A stretch of 64,000 nt of DNA from Mycobacterium paraffinicum. GTDB taxonomy: Bacteria > Actinomycetota > Actinomycetes > Mycobacteriales > Mycobacteriaceae. Below, piece after piece: positions 54,330-62,865 of this stretch. The stretch's first letter is position 1, and each line of letters begins with the position of its first letter. A program made the position numbers and the translations under genes. The notes beneath the pieces are model-generated. The model was given only the letters and a program-made list of their open reading frames with translations. It was not told where the DNA came from and did not search any database. Location: positions 136,333 to 200,332 of the forward strand of contig NZ_MPNT01000009.1 of NCBI RefSeq assembly GCF_001907675.1, in the 5' to 3' direction.

Positions 54330-54942
54330 CTACCGTCGCCCAGGTACCGGAGATGCCGTCCCGCAGCGATTCCAGCGCGACATGCGACATCCGCGCCAGC
54401 TCCCCCAGGGATCGCTCCTCACCAACCATCCAGGCTTCCATCGCGCCGAATACCGCGGCGGCGATGCACCGGGCGGTCACGGTGATCCGCAGCCTCGCAT
54501 CGGGCTTTCGCTCCGCCGCGCAGCTACGCCTTTCCAGCTGCGCCTCGATGGCGTCGGCGAGGTCGGCCTGGACGTCGCGGATGTGGCGATGAATGCGGTC
54601 CTGGTCGAGCTCACCACCGCGCATCGCGGCGATTTTCGCCACGGCCTCAACGTCATAGGGGAACGCGAAGATGGCCGACTGAACGGAATCGATGACCGGC
54701 TCGTCGGCGGGCCGGGCGTCCAGCGCCGCGCGAAACCAGTTCAACCCGGTGTAGTCGGCAAACAGCAGATCGTGCTTGGAGCTGAAGTGGCGATAGAAGG
54801 TGCGCAGCGAGACTCCGGCGTCGGCCGCGATCTGCTCGGCCGAGGTGTCCTCGACCCCCTGGGCCAGGAAGCGCACCATCGCGGCCTGGCGCAGCGCCTC
54901 GCGGGTGCGTTCGCTTCGCGCCGTCTGCGCGGGCCTGACCAT
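54319..54942 (-). CDS. TetR-family transcriptional regulator (Rv3830c homologue)
   Basis: A 207-residue repressor. The N-terminal HTH is at about residues 12–57 (AEQIAADAGVSLRTFYRHF), followed by an all-helical ligand domain. ATG 54942 matches the conserved MVRPAQTARSERTREAL start. It is divergent from the DUF2834 gene and co-directional with the oxidoreductase. Matching operator-like repeats flank it on both sides, so it probably controls itself and both neighbours. The ligand is unknown. Confidence 0.9.
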   Translation of the reverse strand: MVRPAQTARSERTREALRQAAMVRFLAQGVEDTSAEQIAADAGVSLRTFYRHFSSKHDLLFADYTGLNWFRAALDARPADEPVIDSVQSAIFAFPYDVEAVAKIAAMRGGELDQDRIHRHIRDVQADLADAIEAQLERRSCAAERKPDARLRITVTARCIAAAVFGAMEAWMVGEERSLGELARMSHVALESLRDGISGTWATVVSS

Positions 54943-54966
54943 GCAAGTAAGGTACCCCACCCACCT

Positions 54967-54986
54967 TTTTGTCACTATTGACAAAA
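54967..54986. promoter_or_regulatory. TetR-type operator copy 2 (tetR / DUF2834 divergent gap)
   Basis: TTTTGTCA-CTAT-TGACAAAA is a perfect 8-bp inverted repeat with a 4-base spacer. It sits 24 bases before the tetR ATG and 27 before the DUF2834 ATG. It also contains a TTGACA hexamer. Confidence 0.75.
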
Positions 54987-55013
54987 CTTTGGCCGCCGGG
55001 TGAGACTGCGGCC

Positions 55014-55499
55014 ATGGTCTCGCTTCTTGTGCATGCGGTTCTCGGGCTCAGTGTCATCGGCTGGATCGTCGCCTCCAACCCGAAGGTCTTCGCCCGGCCG
55101 GCCGCCGGCCCGTTGTTCTCCCCGCTGGAATGCGTGTATTACGTCGTCGGCATCGCTTCGGTCGCCCTGGGTTGGTATTTCAACATCACCTACGTCCAGG
55201 AGTACTCGCACGGATCCACCAACCCGCTCTGGGGCGAGCACGGGAGCTGGGCGGAATACATCAGGCTGATGTTCACCAATCCCGCCGCGGACTCCGCGAG
55301 CCAGGACTACACGATCGCGAATGTGATTCTGCTGCCGCTGTTTACGATCGTGGACGGCTATCGCCGCGGGCTCAAGCACCCGTGGCTGTACTTCGTCTCC
55401 AGCCTGTTCACCAGCTTCGCGTTCGCGTTCGCCTTCTACTTCGCCACCATAGAGCGGCAGCGTCGGCACGAGCAGGCCCGCGAGACGGTGGACGCCTAG
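55014..55499 (+). CDS. DUF2834-type membrane protein (Rv3831 homologue)
   Basis: A 161-residue membrane protein with four hydrophobic segments (about 2–20, 38–55, 102–118 and 126–146). The signature NPLWGEHGSWAEYIR lies in the loop after the second helix. ATG 55014 is chosen; earlier in-frame starts would run into the operator. The function is unknown. The matching operators suggest it acts in the same response as the phytoene-dehydrogenase-like enzyme. Confidence 0.8.
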   Translation: MVSLLVHAVLGLSVIGWIVASNPKVFARPAAGPLFSPLECVYYVVGIASVALGWYFNITYVQEYSHGSTNPLWGEHGSWAEYIRLMFTNPAADSASQDYTIANVILLPLFTIVDGYRRGLKHPWLYFVSSLFTSFAFAFAFYFATIERQRRHEQARETVDA

Positions 55500-55858
55500 G
55501 TTCCCTCCGCCCAGCGGCGGGCCCACTGGTCCAGGGGATCGAGGGCCTCGCCCAGGGACCGGCCGGCCTCGCCGAGCTCATAACACTGGTCGTCACGCTG
55601 GACGACCAGGCCGGCGCCCGTCAGGTCACCGAGGCGGTCATACAAGACGCTGGGAGACATGCCGTCGCAGCGCTCCCGCAAAGCCCGCGCCCCCAGCGGA
55701 CCGTCGCGAAGCTCCCACAGGATCCGCAACGACCAGCGCCGCCCGAGGAGATCCAGCGCCGCCATGAGTGGCCGCCCCGTTGTCGACCCCCGCACCGGGC
55801 GCCCGGGTCGAGCCGCCGATTGACGTTTCGGATTCCGTAACGTAGCTTTCTCTTCCAT
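55496..55858 (-). CDS. HxlR-family transcriptional regulator
   Basis: A 120-residue winged-helix regulator. The HxlR core reads GRRWSLRILWELRDGPL, then SPSVLYDRLGDLTGAGLV. The longest start, ATG 55858, overlaps the divergent CMD start in CCATGG. GTG 55795 (99 residues) or ATG 55765 are alternatives that would leave room for a promoter. An inverted repeat spans the divergent gap, so it probably controls the CMD gene and itself. Redox or aldehyde sensing is common in this family but not shown here. Confidence 0.8.
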   Translation of the reverse strand: MEEKATLRNPKRQSAARPGRPVRGSTTGRPLMAALDLLGRRWSLRILWELRDGPLGARALRERCDGMSPSVLYDRLGDLTGAGLVVQRDDQCYELGEAGRSLGEALDPLDQWARRWAEGT

Positions 55859-55868
55859 GGTTACGGAA
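55833..55868. promoter_or_regulatory. Inverted repeat in the HxlR/CMD divergent region
   Basis: TTCCGTAAC (55833–55841) and GTTACGGAA (55860–55868) are perfect 9-bp arms 27 bases apart centre to centre. The right arm lies inside codons 2–4 of the CMD gene. This is a probable operator for the HxlR protein. Confidence 0.6.
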
Positions 55869-56438
55869 ATAATAACGCCTCGGATCGGTGTCCTCGACCC
55901 GCCCTACGAGGCCGCTGTGGCGGCACAACTGCAGAAGATGATGCCGCCGAACGTGCCGCCCATCGCGCTGTTTCGCACCGTGGTGCGCAACATGCCCATG
56001 GCCGAGGCCATGACGCTCTGGGGCGGTTACGAGCTGAGCCGCAAGCTGTCGCTGTCCCTTCGTGACCGCGAGATCGTCATCGACCGCACCTGCGCTCGCT
56101 GCGGCTGTGAATACGAATGGGGTGTGCACGTCGCGTTTTTCGCGGAGAAGGCGCATCTCGACAGCGGCCAGGTCCGCTCGTTGACCCACGGCGGCGCCGA
56201 CGATCCCTGCTGGACCGCCGAGCGGGATCGGCTCCTGGTCCGCGCCGTGGATTCGCTCTGCGACCGCCGCGACATCGACGACGCCCTCTGGACGGCACTG
56301 CGCACCGAGTTCGACGAACGCGAGATTCTCGACCTCACGATGCTGTGCGGGTGGTATCACGCGATCAGCTTCACCGCACGCGCCGCCCGGGTGCCGCTCG
56401 AGGCGGGCAGCCCCACCTTCGCCGGCGTCGGTCGCTGA
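55857..56438 (+). CDS. Carboxymuconolactone-decarboxylase / AhpD-like protein
   Basis: A 193-residue AhpD-fold protein. The core RTCARCGCEYEWGVHVAFF carries a Cys and His pattern like the C-x2-C-x3-H active site of AhpD-type proteins. Such proteins handle peroxides or act as lactone decarboxylases. ATG 55857 is chosen. It is divergent from an HxlR regulator, a common pairing for oxidative or electrophile stress. The exact reaction is unknown. Confidence 0.82.
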   Translation: MVTEIITPRIGVLDPPYEAAVAAQLQKMMPPNVPPIALFRTVVRNMPMAEAMTLWGGYELSRKLSLSLRDREIVIDRTCARCGCEYEWGVHVAFFAEKAHLDSGQVRSLTHGGADDPCWTAERDRLLVRAVDSLCDRRDIDDALWTALRTEFDEREILDLTMLCGWYHAISFTARAARVPLEAGSPTFAGVGR

Positions 56439-56443
56439 TCCGC

Positions 56444-57013
56444 TCAGCCCGGTTTGATGGCGCGCCACCGTTGCCGCCCACCGGAAGAGTCGATCTGAAC
56501 ATCGGCGAACCCGGTGTTGCGCAGGCGCGCGCCCAGGTCCGCCGGCGCGATCGGGTTGTAGGTGTCGGCGATGTGCAGGAGCCGGAACGTCAGCGACGGG
56601 ATTCCGTCGGTGCCGGCAAACGCCCCGCCCGGCTTCAGCACCCGCAATGCCTCGGCGAAGAGCCGGTCCTGTAAGTCGGCGCGGGGGACGTGGTGCAGCA
56701 TCGTGAAGCACAGCACCGAGGTGAAGTGATCGGCGGGCAGCCCGGTGTCGGTGCCGTCGCCGTGGATGATGCGGGCCCGGTCGCCGTAGCGGCGCTGCAG
56801 CCGATCGGCCATCGCGGCATCGACCTCGACGGCGGTCAGCGAGTCGGCCCTGTCCAGCAGGGCGCGCGTCGTCGCCCCGTATCCCGGGCCGATTTCCAAA
56901 GTCCGCGAGCCCAATTCGACGCCATCCAGCGCCCACGGCAACAGCTGCCCCTCCACCGCCTTCTCCCAGGCCGCCGAGCTACACCGGCGCCGGTGCAAGA
57001 GATTCATCGCCAT
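56444..57013 (-). CDS. Class I SAM-dependent methyltransferase (Rv3832c homologue)
   Basis: A 189-residue methyltransferase. Motif I is LEIGPGYGATTRALL, motif II has AVEVD, post-I is HGDGTDTGLP, and motif IV/V has VLCFTMLHHVP and ALRVLKPGG. ATG 57013 is chosen; the frame is open upstream but without homology. The acceptor cannot be told. It converges on the CMD gene with five bases between and is divergent from the AraC regulator. Confidence 0.87.
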   Translation of the reverse strand: MAMNLLHRRRCSSAAWEKAVEGQLLPWALDGVELGSRTLEIGPGYGATTRALLDRADSLTAVEVDAAMADRLQRRYGDRARIIHGDGTDTGLPADHFTSVLCFTMLHHVPRADLQDRLFAEALRVLKPGGAFAGTDGIPSLTFRLLHIADTYNPIAPADLGARLRNTGFADVQIDSSGGRQRWRAIKPG

Positions 57014-57067
57014 ACCGGCAAAGCTAACCGCCCCACCGGATGCGGGCTTCCGATATTCTGCCGTGTT

Positions 57068-57817
57068 ATGTCGGAAATCAGCCATCACGGGCCCGCGACG
57101 TCGTCGCAGGCGCTGCCCCCGGGGGCCCGGATCGAGCGGCACCGGCATCCCTTGCACCAGATCGTCTACCCGTCGTCGGGCGCGGTCTCCGTCACCACCT
57201 CGGCGGGCACCTGGATCACGCCGGCGAACCGGGCGATCTGGATCCCAGCGGGTTGCTGGCACGAACATAAGTTCCACGGCCCCACGCAGTTTCACGGCGT
57301 CGCACTGGATCCGCGCCGCTACCGTCGTGGGCCGGCGGCGCCCACCGTCCTGGCGGTCAACCCGTTGATGCGGGAACTCATCATCGCGTGTTCGCAGACC
57401 GATGGCACCGACACCGGCGAGCACCACCGGATGCTGGCCGTGCTCCAGGATCAGTTGCGGGCGACTAGCGGCGGCGAGCCGTTGTGGATTCCCACGCCGG
57501 TCGACGCCCGGCTGCGCGAAGCGTGCGCGTTGATCGCCGACAATCTGGCCGCGCCGTTGACGTTGCCGCAGATCGGCCACCGGATCGGCGTCGGCCAACG
57601 CACCCTGAGCCGCCTGTTCAGCGACGAGCTGGCGATGACCTTCCCGCAATGGCGCACGCAGCTCCGCCTGCAGCACGCCCTGGTGCTGCTCGCCGAGCGT
57701 CACGACGTCACGTCGGTGGCGGCCGAATGCGGTTGGGCCACAACAAGTGCCTTCATCGACACCTATCGGCGGGCCTTCGGCCACACCCCGGGGAGGCTGG
57801 CGGCGAGGGCGCGTTAG
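57068..57817 (+). CDS. AraC-family transcriptional regulator with cupin domain (Rv3833 homologue)
   Basis: A 249-residue regulator. The N-terminal cupin sensor (HRHPLHQIVYPSSG, then WIPAGCWHEH) is followed by a C-terminal double HTH (about 150–249) ending TSAFIDTYRRAFGHTPGR. ATG 57068 is chosen. It is divergent from the methyltransferase gene with a 54-base gap, so it may control it. The stop is directly adjacent to the serS stop. Confidence 0.88.
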   Translation: MSEISHHGPATSSQALPPGARIERHRHPLHQIVYPSSGAVSVTTSAGTWITPANRAIWIPAGCWHEHKFHGPTQFHGVALDPRRYRRGPAAPTVLAVNPLMRELIIACSQTDGTDTGEHHRMLAVLQDQLRATSGGEPLWIPTPVDARLREACALIADNLAAPLTLPQIGHRIGVGQRTLSRLFSDELAMTFPQWRTQLRLQHALVLLAERHDVTSVAAECGWATTSAFIDTYRRAFGHTPGRLAARAR

Positions 57818-59077
57818 CTAACCGGCGGGCTCGAGCAGCTCCGTGCCCACGAAGGGCACCAGCGCTTCGGGCACCCGCACGCTGCCGTCGGGCCGCTGGT
57901 GGTTTTCCAGGATCGCCACCAGCCACCGGGTGGTGCCCAGAGTGCCGTTGAGCGTCGCCGCGGTCTGGGGCTTGCCGTTGTCGTCGCGGTAGCGCGTGGA
58001 AAGCCGGCGCGCCTGAAACGTGGTGCAATTCGACGTCGACGTCAGCTCGCGGTAGGCGCCCTGCGTGGGAACCCATGCCTCGCAGTCGAATTTGCGGGCG
58101 GCCGATGACCCGAGATCGCCTGCCGCGACGTCGATTACGCGATACGGCACCTCGATGCGGGCCAGCATCTCGCGCTGCCAGCCCAGTAGTCGCTCGTGTT
58201 CGGCCTCCGCGTCGGCGGGCTTGCAGTAGACGAACCCTTCCACCTTGTCGAACTGGTGCACCCGGATGATTCCCCGGGTGTCCTTGCCGTAGCTGCCGGC
58301 CTCGCGGCGGAAGCATGACGACCAGCCCGCGTACCGCAATGGCCCGCCGGACAGGTCCAGAATCTCGTCGGCGTGGTAGCCGGCCAGCGGCACCTCGGAG
58401 GTACCGACCAGGTAGAGATCGTCGGCCTCCACTCGATAGATCTCGTCAGCGTGAGCGCCCAGGAACCCGGTGCCGGCCATCACCTCGGGGCGCACCAGCA
58501 CCGGCGGGATCATCGGGATGAAACCGTTCTCGACGGCCAGGCGCAGGGCCACCTGCAGCAGCCCCAGCTGCAGCAGCGCGCCGCGTCCGGTCAGGAAGTA
58601 GAAGCGCGAGCCGGACACCTTCGCGCCGCGCTGCATGTCGATGAGGCCCAAGGACTCGCCGAGCTCCAGGTGGTCCTTCGGATTCTCCAAGGCAGCGGGT
58701 TCACCCACCACGTCCAGGACGCGGTAGTCGTCCTCCCCGCCCGCGGGTACCCCCTCGATCACGACGTTGGAGATCGCCATGTGCGCCGCGGTGAACGCGG
58801 CCTCGGCCCCAGCCTGATCGGTCTCGGCGGCCTTCACCTGCTCGGCCAACTCCTTGGCGCGCGCCAGCCTGGCCGGCCGCTCCTCCGGGGATGCGGCGCC
58901 CACGCTCTTGCTGGCGGACTTCTGCTCCGCGCGCAGCGCGTCGGCGGACGAAATCGCCGCCCGGCGCGCGGCATCGGCCGCCAGTAGGGCGTCGACCAGC
59001 GCCGGGTCCTAGCCGCGGGCGAGTTGGGAGCGGCGCACGGCGTCGGGGTCATCCCGGAGTAGCTTCAGGTCGATCAC
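57818..59077 (-). CDS. serS: Seryl-tRNA synthetase SerS, frame interrupted by TAG at codon 23
   Basis: SerS is a class II synthetase that charges tRNA-Ser. From GTG 59077 the same frame gives the 419 codons of the family, beginning V-I-D-L-K-L-L and including motif 2 ([17 protein letters not shown]) and motif 3 ([19 protein letters not shown]). Codon 23 (59011–59009) is TAG where the family has GAG (Glu, in A-R-G-E-D-P). The next in-frame start is GTG 58903 (codon 59), which would lose half of the tRNA-binding coiled-coil arm. As the gene is essential, a base error or a very unusual allele must be considered. Confidence 0.9.
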
Positions 59078-59188
59078 GGCCCTGACACTACTTTTTGGGT
59101 TCCGCCGAGCGCGCGGAGCGTCCCGCCTGGTGCATCTCAGGACTCACATCAGTAACTTTTGTCACACCACACAGGTGCTCCTGCCAGA

Positions 59189-60556
59189 ATGGACCCGATG
59201 TCCCAAGCGCCCGAGACCGACCTTCCGGAAGCCCCGGAGGCCGACGCCCCCGCCGCCACGCCGCAACGGTTGCCGGCGGGGTTCCGCTGGCCGCGGAGCC
59301 TGCAGGCGCAGGCCACCCGGCGCGCCCTGCTGTTGACCGCGCTGGGCGGCCTGCTGATCGCCGGCGTCGTCACCGCACTGCCGGTCGGCGGCACCGGACC
59401 CGGGCGGTTGTCCGGCTATCTCGACGGCAACCCGGTACCCACCACCGGAAGCAAGAGCGACGCCGCGTTCAACAAAGCCGCCGCCGGTGACTGCCTGATG
59501 TGGCCGGACGCCACCCCGGAGTCGGCGAAGATCGTCAACTGCGCCGACGACCACAAATTCGAAGTCGCCGAATCCGTCGACATGCGCACGTTCCCGGGCG
59601 CGGAGTACGGGCCCAACGCCGCTCCGCCGTCTCCCGCTCGCATCCAGCAGATCACTCAGGAACAGTGCGAGTCCGCCGCACGCAACTACCTGGGGCCCAA
59701 GTTCGATCCCAACAGCAAGTTCATCGTCAGCCTGCTGTGGCCCGGCGACCGGGCCTGGCGCCAGTCCGGCGAACGCCGCATGCTGTGCGGCCTGCAACTG
59801 CCCGGCACCAATAATCAGCAGCAGGCCTTCAAGGGCAAGGTCGCCGACGTCGACCAGTCCAAGGTCTGGCCGGCCGGCACCTGCCTGGGCATCGACCCGA
59901 CCACCAACCAGCCGATCGATGCTCCGGTCGAATGCGCGACGCCGCACGCGATGGAGGTGACCGGCACGGTCAACCTGGCCGAGAAGTTCCCGGGCGCGTT
60001 ACCGTCCGAGCCCGACCAGGACGGGTACATCAAGGATCTGTGCACCAAGATGACGGACGCCTACCTGGCGCCGGTCAAGTTGCGCACCACCACCCTGACG
60101 CTGATCTACCCCACCGTGCCGCTGTCCAGCTGGACGGCCGGCAGCCGCGAGGTCGCCTGCAGCATCGGCGCGACGCTGGGCAACGGCGGCTGGGCGACCC
60201 TGGTCAACAGCGCCAAGGGGCAGCTGCTGATCAACGGGCAGGCGCCTGTGCCGCCGCCCGACATTCCCGAAGAGCGCCTCACCCTCCCGCCGATACCGCT
60301 CCAGGTACCGGGGCAGGCTCCGCAGAGCCAGGCCAGCCCTACCCCCGAGATCCCGCCGAACAACCAGCATCTCCCGGGTCAGCAGCCGGTCGTGACGCCC
60401 CAGGCGCCGGAGACCAACTCCCCGGCGCCACAGGCGCCACCGCCCGCGGACGCCGGAGCGCCGCCGCAGGCCCCGCCCCCCGCGGACGGTGGGGCACCAC
60501 CGCCGGCCAACCCTCAGCCGGAGGCACCCCCCGCCGCGCCGCCCGCCGGGGGCTAG
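59189..60556 (+). CDS. Membrane-anchored septum-formation-domain protein (Rv3835 homologue)
   Basis: A 455-residue protein. A short Pro/Ala-rich cytoplasmic tail precedes one transmembrane helix (ALLLTALGGLLIAGVVTA, about 45–62). The extracytoplasmic part has paired cysteines (AAGDCLMWP, VNCADDHKFEVAE, EQCESAARN, RMLCGLQL) typical of the septum-formation domain, in two repeats, and ends in a long Pro/Ala/Gln-rich tail. ATG 59189 is chosen over ATG 59198 and an upstream TTG. The function is unknown. Confidence 0.8.
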   Translation: MDPMSQAPETDLPEAPEADAPAATPQRLPAGFRWPRSLQAQATRRALLLTALGGLLIAGVVTALPVGGTGPGRLSGYLDGNPVPTTGSKSDAAFNKAAAGDCLMWPDATPESAKIVNCADDHKFEVAESVDMRTFPGAEYGPNAAPPSPARIQQITQEQCESAARNYLGPKFDPNSKFIVSLLWPGDRAWRQSGERRMLCGLQLPGTNNQQQAFKGKVADVDQSKVWPAGTCLGIDPTTNQPIDAPVECATPHAMEVTGTVNLAEKFPGALPSEPDQDGYIKDLCTKMTDAYLAPVKLRTTTLTLIYPTVPLSSWTAGSREVACSIGATLGNGGWATLVNSAKGQLLINGQAPVPPPDIPEERLTLPPIPLQVPGQAPQSQASPTPEIPPNNQHLPGQQPVVTPQAPETNSPAPQAPPPADAGAPPQAPPPADGGAPPPANPQPEAPPAAPPAGG

Positions 60557-60560
60557 CCGA

Positions 60561-60911
60561 GTGCCCGTGCGGATGGATCCGCAACGGTTCGAGGAGCTGG
60601 TCTCCGACGCGCTCGACCTGATCCCACCCGAGCTGGCGGCGGCGATGGACAACGTCGTCGTGCTGGTCGGGGACCGCCACCCCGAGGACGGCGAACTCCT
60701 GGGGCTGTACGAAGGGGTCGCGCTGACCGAGCGCGACTCCGACTACGCCGGAGCGCTGCCCGACGCCATCACCATTTACCGCGAGGCGCTGCTGGACGTC
60801 TGCGAGTCGGACGACGACGTCGTCCAGGAGGTCGCGATCACGGTGATCCACGAGATCGCGCACCACTTCGGCATCGGCGACGAGCGGCTGGAGGAATTGG
60901 GCTGGGCCTGA
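60561..60911 (+). CDS. Zincin-like metallopeptidase-family protein (Rv3836 homologue)
   Basis: A 116-residue acidic protein. The zinc-binding H-E-x-x-H motif is HEIAHHFGIGDERLEELGW near the C-terminus, typical of the minimal MMP-like zincin family. GTG 60561 is chosen; GTG 60567 and ATG 60573 are nearby. No signal peptide. It follows the Rv3835-like gene with a 4-base gap, so the two are co-transcribed. Confidence 0.85.
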   Translation: MPVRMDPQRFEELVSDALDLIPPELAAAMDNVVVLVGDRHPEDGELLGLYEGVALTERDSDYAGALPDAITIYREALLDVCESDDDVVQEVAITVIHEIAHHFGIGDERLEELGWA

Positions 60912-60974
60912 CGACACGGCTGCCTATGGGCGCGGCATCCCGGAATTGTCCGCCGCCGGTGCTATGAACGGGTT

Positions 60975-61166
60975 ATGAGTGCTGACTGCCGCGACTGCCG
61001 GGCAGGCTTGGATCACTGTCACGGCACCATCATTCGCCATTCGCTGCGCCGTTCGGAGTGCACGGAACCGGATTGCTTCAGCCCTGAGCTGTTGCCGCAC
61101 GCCTTCGTCGTCGACTGCGACGCCATCGGCTGCGGATGCTCGGAAGCCATCGCGCTCGCCGTCTGA
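60975..61166 (+). CDS. Small cysteine-rich protein
   Basis: A 63-residue protein with seven cysteines, at 5, 8, 15, 29, 34, 48 and 53, plus an eighth at 55, arranged like a zinc-binding module (C-x2-C start, C-G-C near the end). No known family recognised. ATG 60975 is 63 bases after the metallopeptidase-like gene and the stop faces the phosphoglycerate-mutase-like gene. Codon use fits the neighbours and the Cys pattern argues it is real. Confidence 0.6.
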   Translation: MSADCRDCRAGLDHCHGTIIRHSLRRSECTEPDCFSPELLPHAFVVDCDAIGCGCSEAIALAV

Positions 61167-61173
61167 CCGGCCT

Positions 61174-61860
61174 TCAGCCCATCGGGTCGGTGCTCGAGTG
61201 CACCGCGTCCGCGACCGGGGTCGCCTCGGCTTCGGGGTAGAACGGCGGCGTCAGTGCACCCCAGCGCACGCAACTCCACCGCCCGTCGGTGATGGGCGCC
61301 AACACCACCGATTCGGCGTTGTCGAGGTGGTGGTCCAGCGCGAAGCCGGCGTCCACGCCGGCCAGCACGGCGGCGGCCAGCCGGATGGCCGCGCCGTGGC
61401 TCACGACGACGATGTCGCCGGTCCACTCGCGGTCGTCGAGGTAGCGCAGCCGGAGCTCGGTGAGCACCGGCACATAGCGGTCCAACACGTCGTTACCGGT
61501 TTCCCCGCCGGGCAGGGGGATGTCGAGATCGCCGTGATGCCAGCGCTCGTAGATCGCGTTGAATTGCGCGACCGCATCGTCGTCGCTGCGGTTCTCCAGC
61601 CCACCGACCTGCACCTCGTGAACGCCGGGCACCTCGACAGGCGCCATCTCGAGTTCGCCGCCGATGATCCCTGCGGTCTGCGACGCGCGGATCGCCACCG
61701 AGTGGGCCAGCAGCGCGGGCCGGCTCGCACCGCGGGCGAAGGCGCGCGCCTGGTCGCGGCCCAGCGGCGTCAGCTCCGCCCCGGGCGGCCGGGTGTCCAG
61801 CCTGCGTTCGACGTTGCTGTGGGACTGGCCGTGTCGCAGCAGCACCAGCCGTCCGGTCAT
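61174..61860 (-). CDS. Histidine-phosphatase (phosphoglycerate-mutase-like) protein (Rv3837c homologue)
   Basis: A 228-residue protein of the histidine phosphatase superfamily. The catalytic RHG is in LLRHGQSHSN, and the second His is in VVSHGAAIRL. It more likely dephosphorylates a small metabolite or phosphoprotein than acts as a true mutase. ATG 61860 overlaps the pheA stop (61857–61860), so the two are coupled. Confidence 0.9.
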   Translation of the reverse strand: MTGRLVLLRHGQSHSNVERRLDTRPPGAELTPLGRDQARAFARGASRPALLAHSVAIRASQTAGIIGGELEMAPVEVPGVHEVQVGGLENRSDDDAVAQFNAIYERWHHGDLDIPLPGGETGNDVLDRYVPVLTELRLRYLDDREWTGDIVVVSHGAAIRLAAAVLAGVDAGFALDHHLDNAESVVLAPITDGRWSCVRWGALTPPFYPEAEATPVADAVHSSTDPMG

Positions 61861-62807
61861 GGCTCGATTCCCCCGGCCGCGGTTTCGGGTTTTCCGTCGC
61901 GTAGCCGCGCCAGCCAGCGCGCCGCCTCGTCGGCCGGCGGCGGCAGCACCCCGGCGGGCGAGCCGGTCGGCCAAGATCCCAGGTATCGCACATCGGCACA
62001 ACGACGGTGGAGCGCTTTGAGTGCCTCGGCGACGGCGTCGTCGTCGATGTGGCCCACGCAGTCGGCGAAGAACATGTAGGTGCCCAGCGCGGTCCGGGTC
62101 GGCCGGGATTCGATCCGGGTCAGGTCGATACCGCGCATCCCGAATTCGGTCAGCGCGCCCAGCAACGCGCCCGGCGCGTTGTCGATGCGCAGCACCACCG
62201 CGGTGCGGTCGGCACCCGTGCGGGCCGGCGGCGGCCCGGGCGGGCCGACCAGCAGGAAGCGCGTGCAGGCGTTGGGTTCGTCGACGACGCCCTCGGCCAG
62301 CGCGGCCAGCCCCCAATGGGCGGCGGCCAGCGGCGAGGTCACCCCGGCGTCGGCCTGGCCCTCGGCCACCTGCCGCGCCGCGTCGGCGTTGGAGTACGCG
62401 GGCCGCAGCTCGGCCTCGGGCAGGTGGGTGGCGACCCAGTGCCGCACCTGCGCGGCCGCCACCGAGAACGCCGCCAGGGTGCGAACGTCGGCGACGGTGC
62501 GGCCCGGTCGGACGACGATGGTGAACGCGACGTCCAGGGTGGTTTCGGCGAACACCTGCAGCGGCGAGCCGATGGCCAGGCTGTCGAGGGTGGGCGTCAC
62601 GGACCCGTCGATCGAGTTCTCGATCGGAACGCAGGCGTACTCGGCCCCGCCGTCGCGGACGGCGTCCAGCGCCGCGGCGGTGCTGTCGAGGGGCAGTCGC
62701 CGGACCTCGCCGAGGCCCTGTTCGGGAATTAGACCGGCGGCGGTGATCTGCAACAGCGCCGCCTCGGTGAAGGTCCCTTCCGGACCGAGATAAGCGATGC
62801 GGACCAC
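61857..62807 (-). CDS. pheA: Prephenate dehydratase PheA
   Basis: PheA converts prephenate to phenylpyruvate in phenylalanine synthesis. It has 316 residues. The catalytic domain (about 1–190) opens IAYLGPEGTFTEAAL and has PIENSIDGSVTPTLD. The ACT regulatory domain follows with the ESRPTR signature that binds phenylalanine. The end runs into the histidine-phosphatase gene by four bases. It is divergent from the iron-box gene. Confidence 0.95.
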   Translation of the reverse strand: MVRIAYLGPEGTFTEAALLQITAAGLIPEQGLGEVRRLPLDSTAAALDAVRDGGAEYACVPIENSIDGSVTPTLDSLAIGSPLQVFAETTLDVAFTIVVRPGRTVADVRTLAAFSVAAAQVRHWVATHLPEAELRPAYSNADAARQVAEGQADAGVTSPLAAAHWGLAALAEGVVDEPNACTRFLLVGPPGPPPARTGADRTAVVLRIDNAPGALLGALTEFGMRGIDLTRIESRPTRTALGTYMFFADCVGHIDDDAVAEALKALHRRCADVRYLGSWPTGSPAGVLPPPADEAARWLARLRDGKPETAAGGIEP

Positions 62808-62865
62808 GCCCCAACCCTAGCGGCGCGGGGCGCCAATCGGCCCTTGCGGCACCTCGCCTTCTAAG

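Noticed and set aside
58834..59077. Frameshift in serS
   Set aside because: The frame is continuous from GTG 59077 to the stop at 57818. Only one codon is a stop, so it is a nonsense change and not a frameshift.
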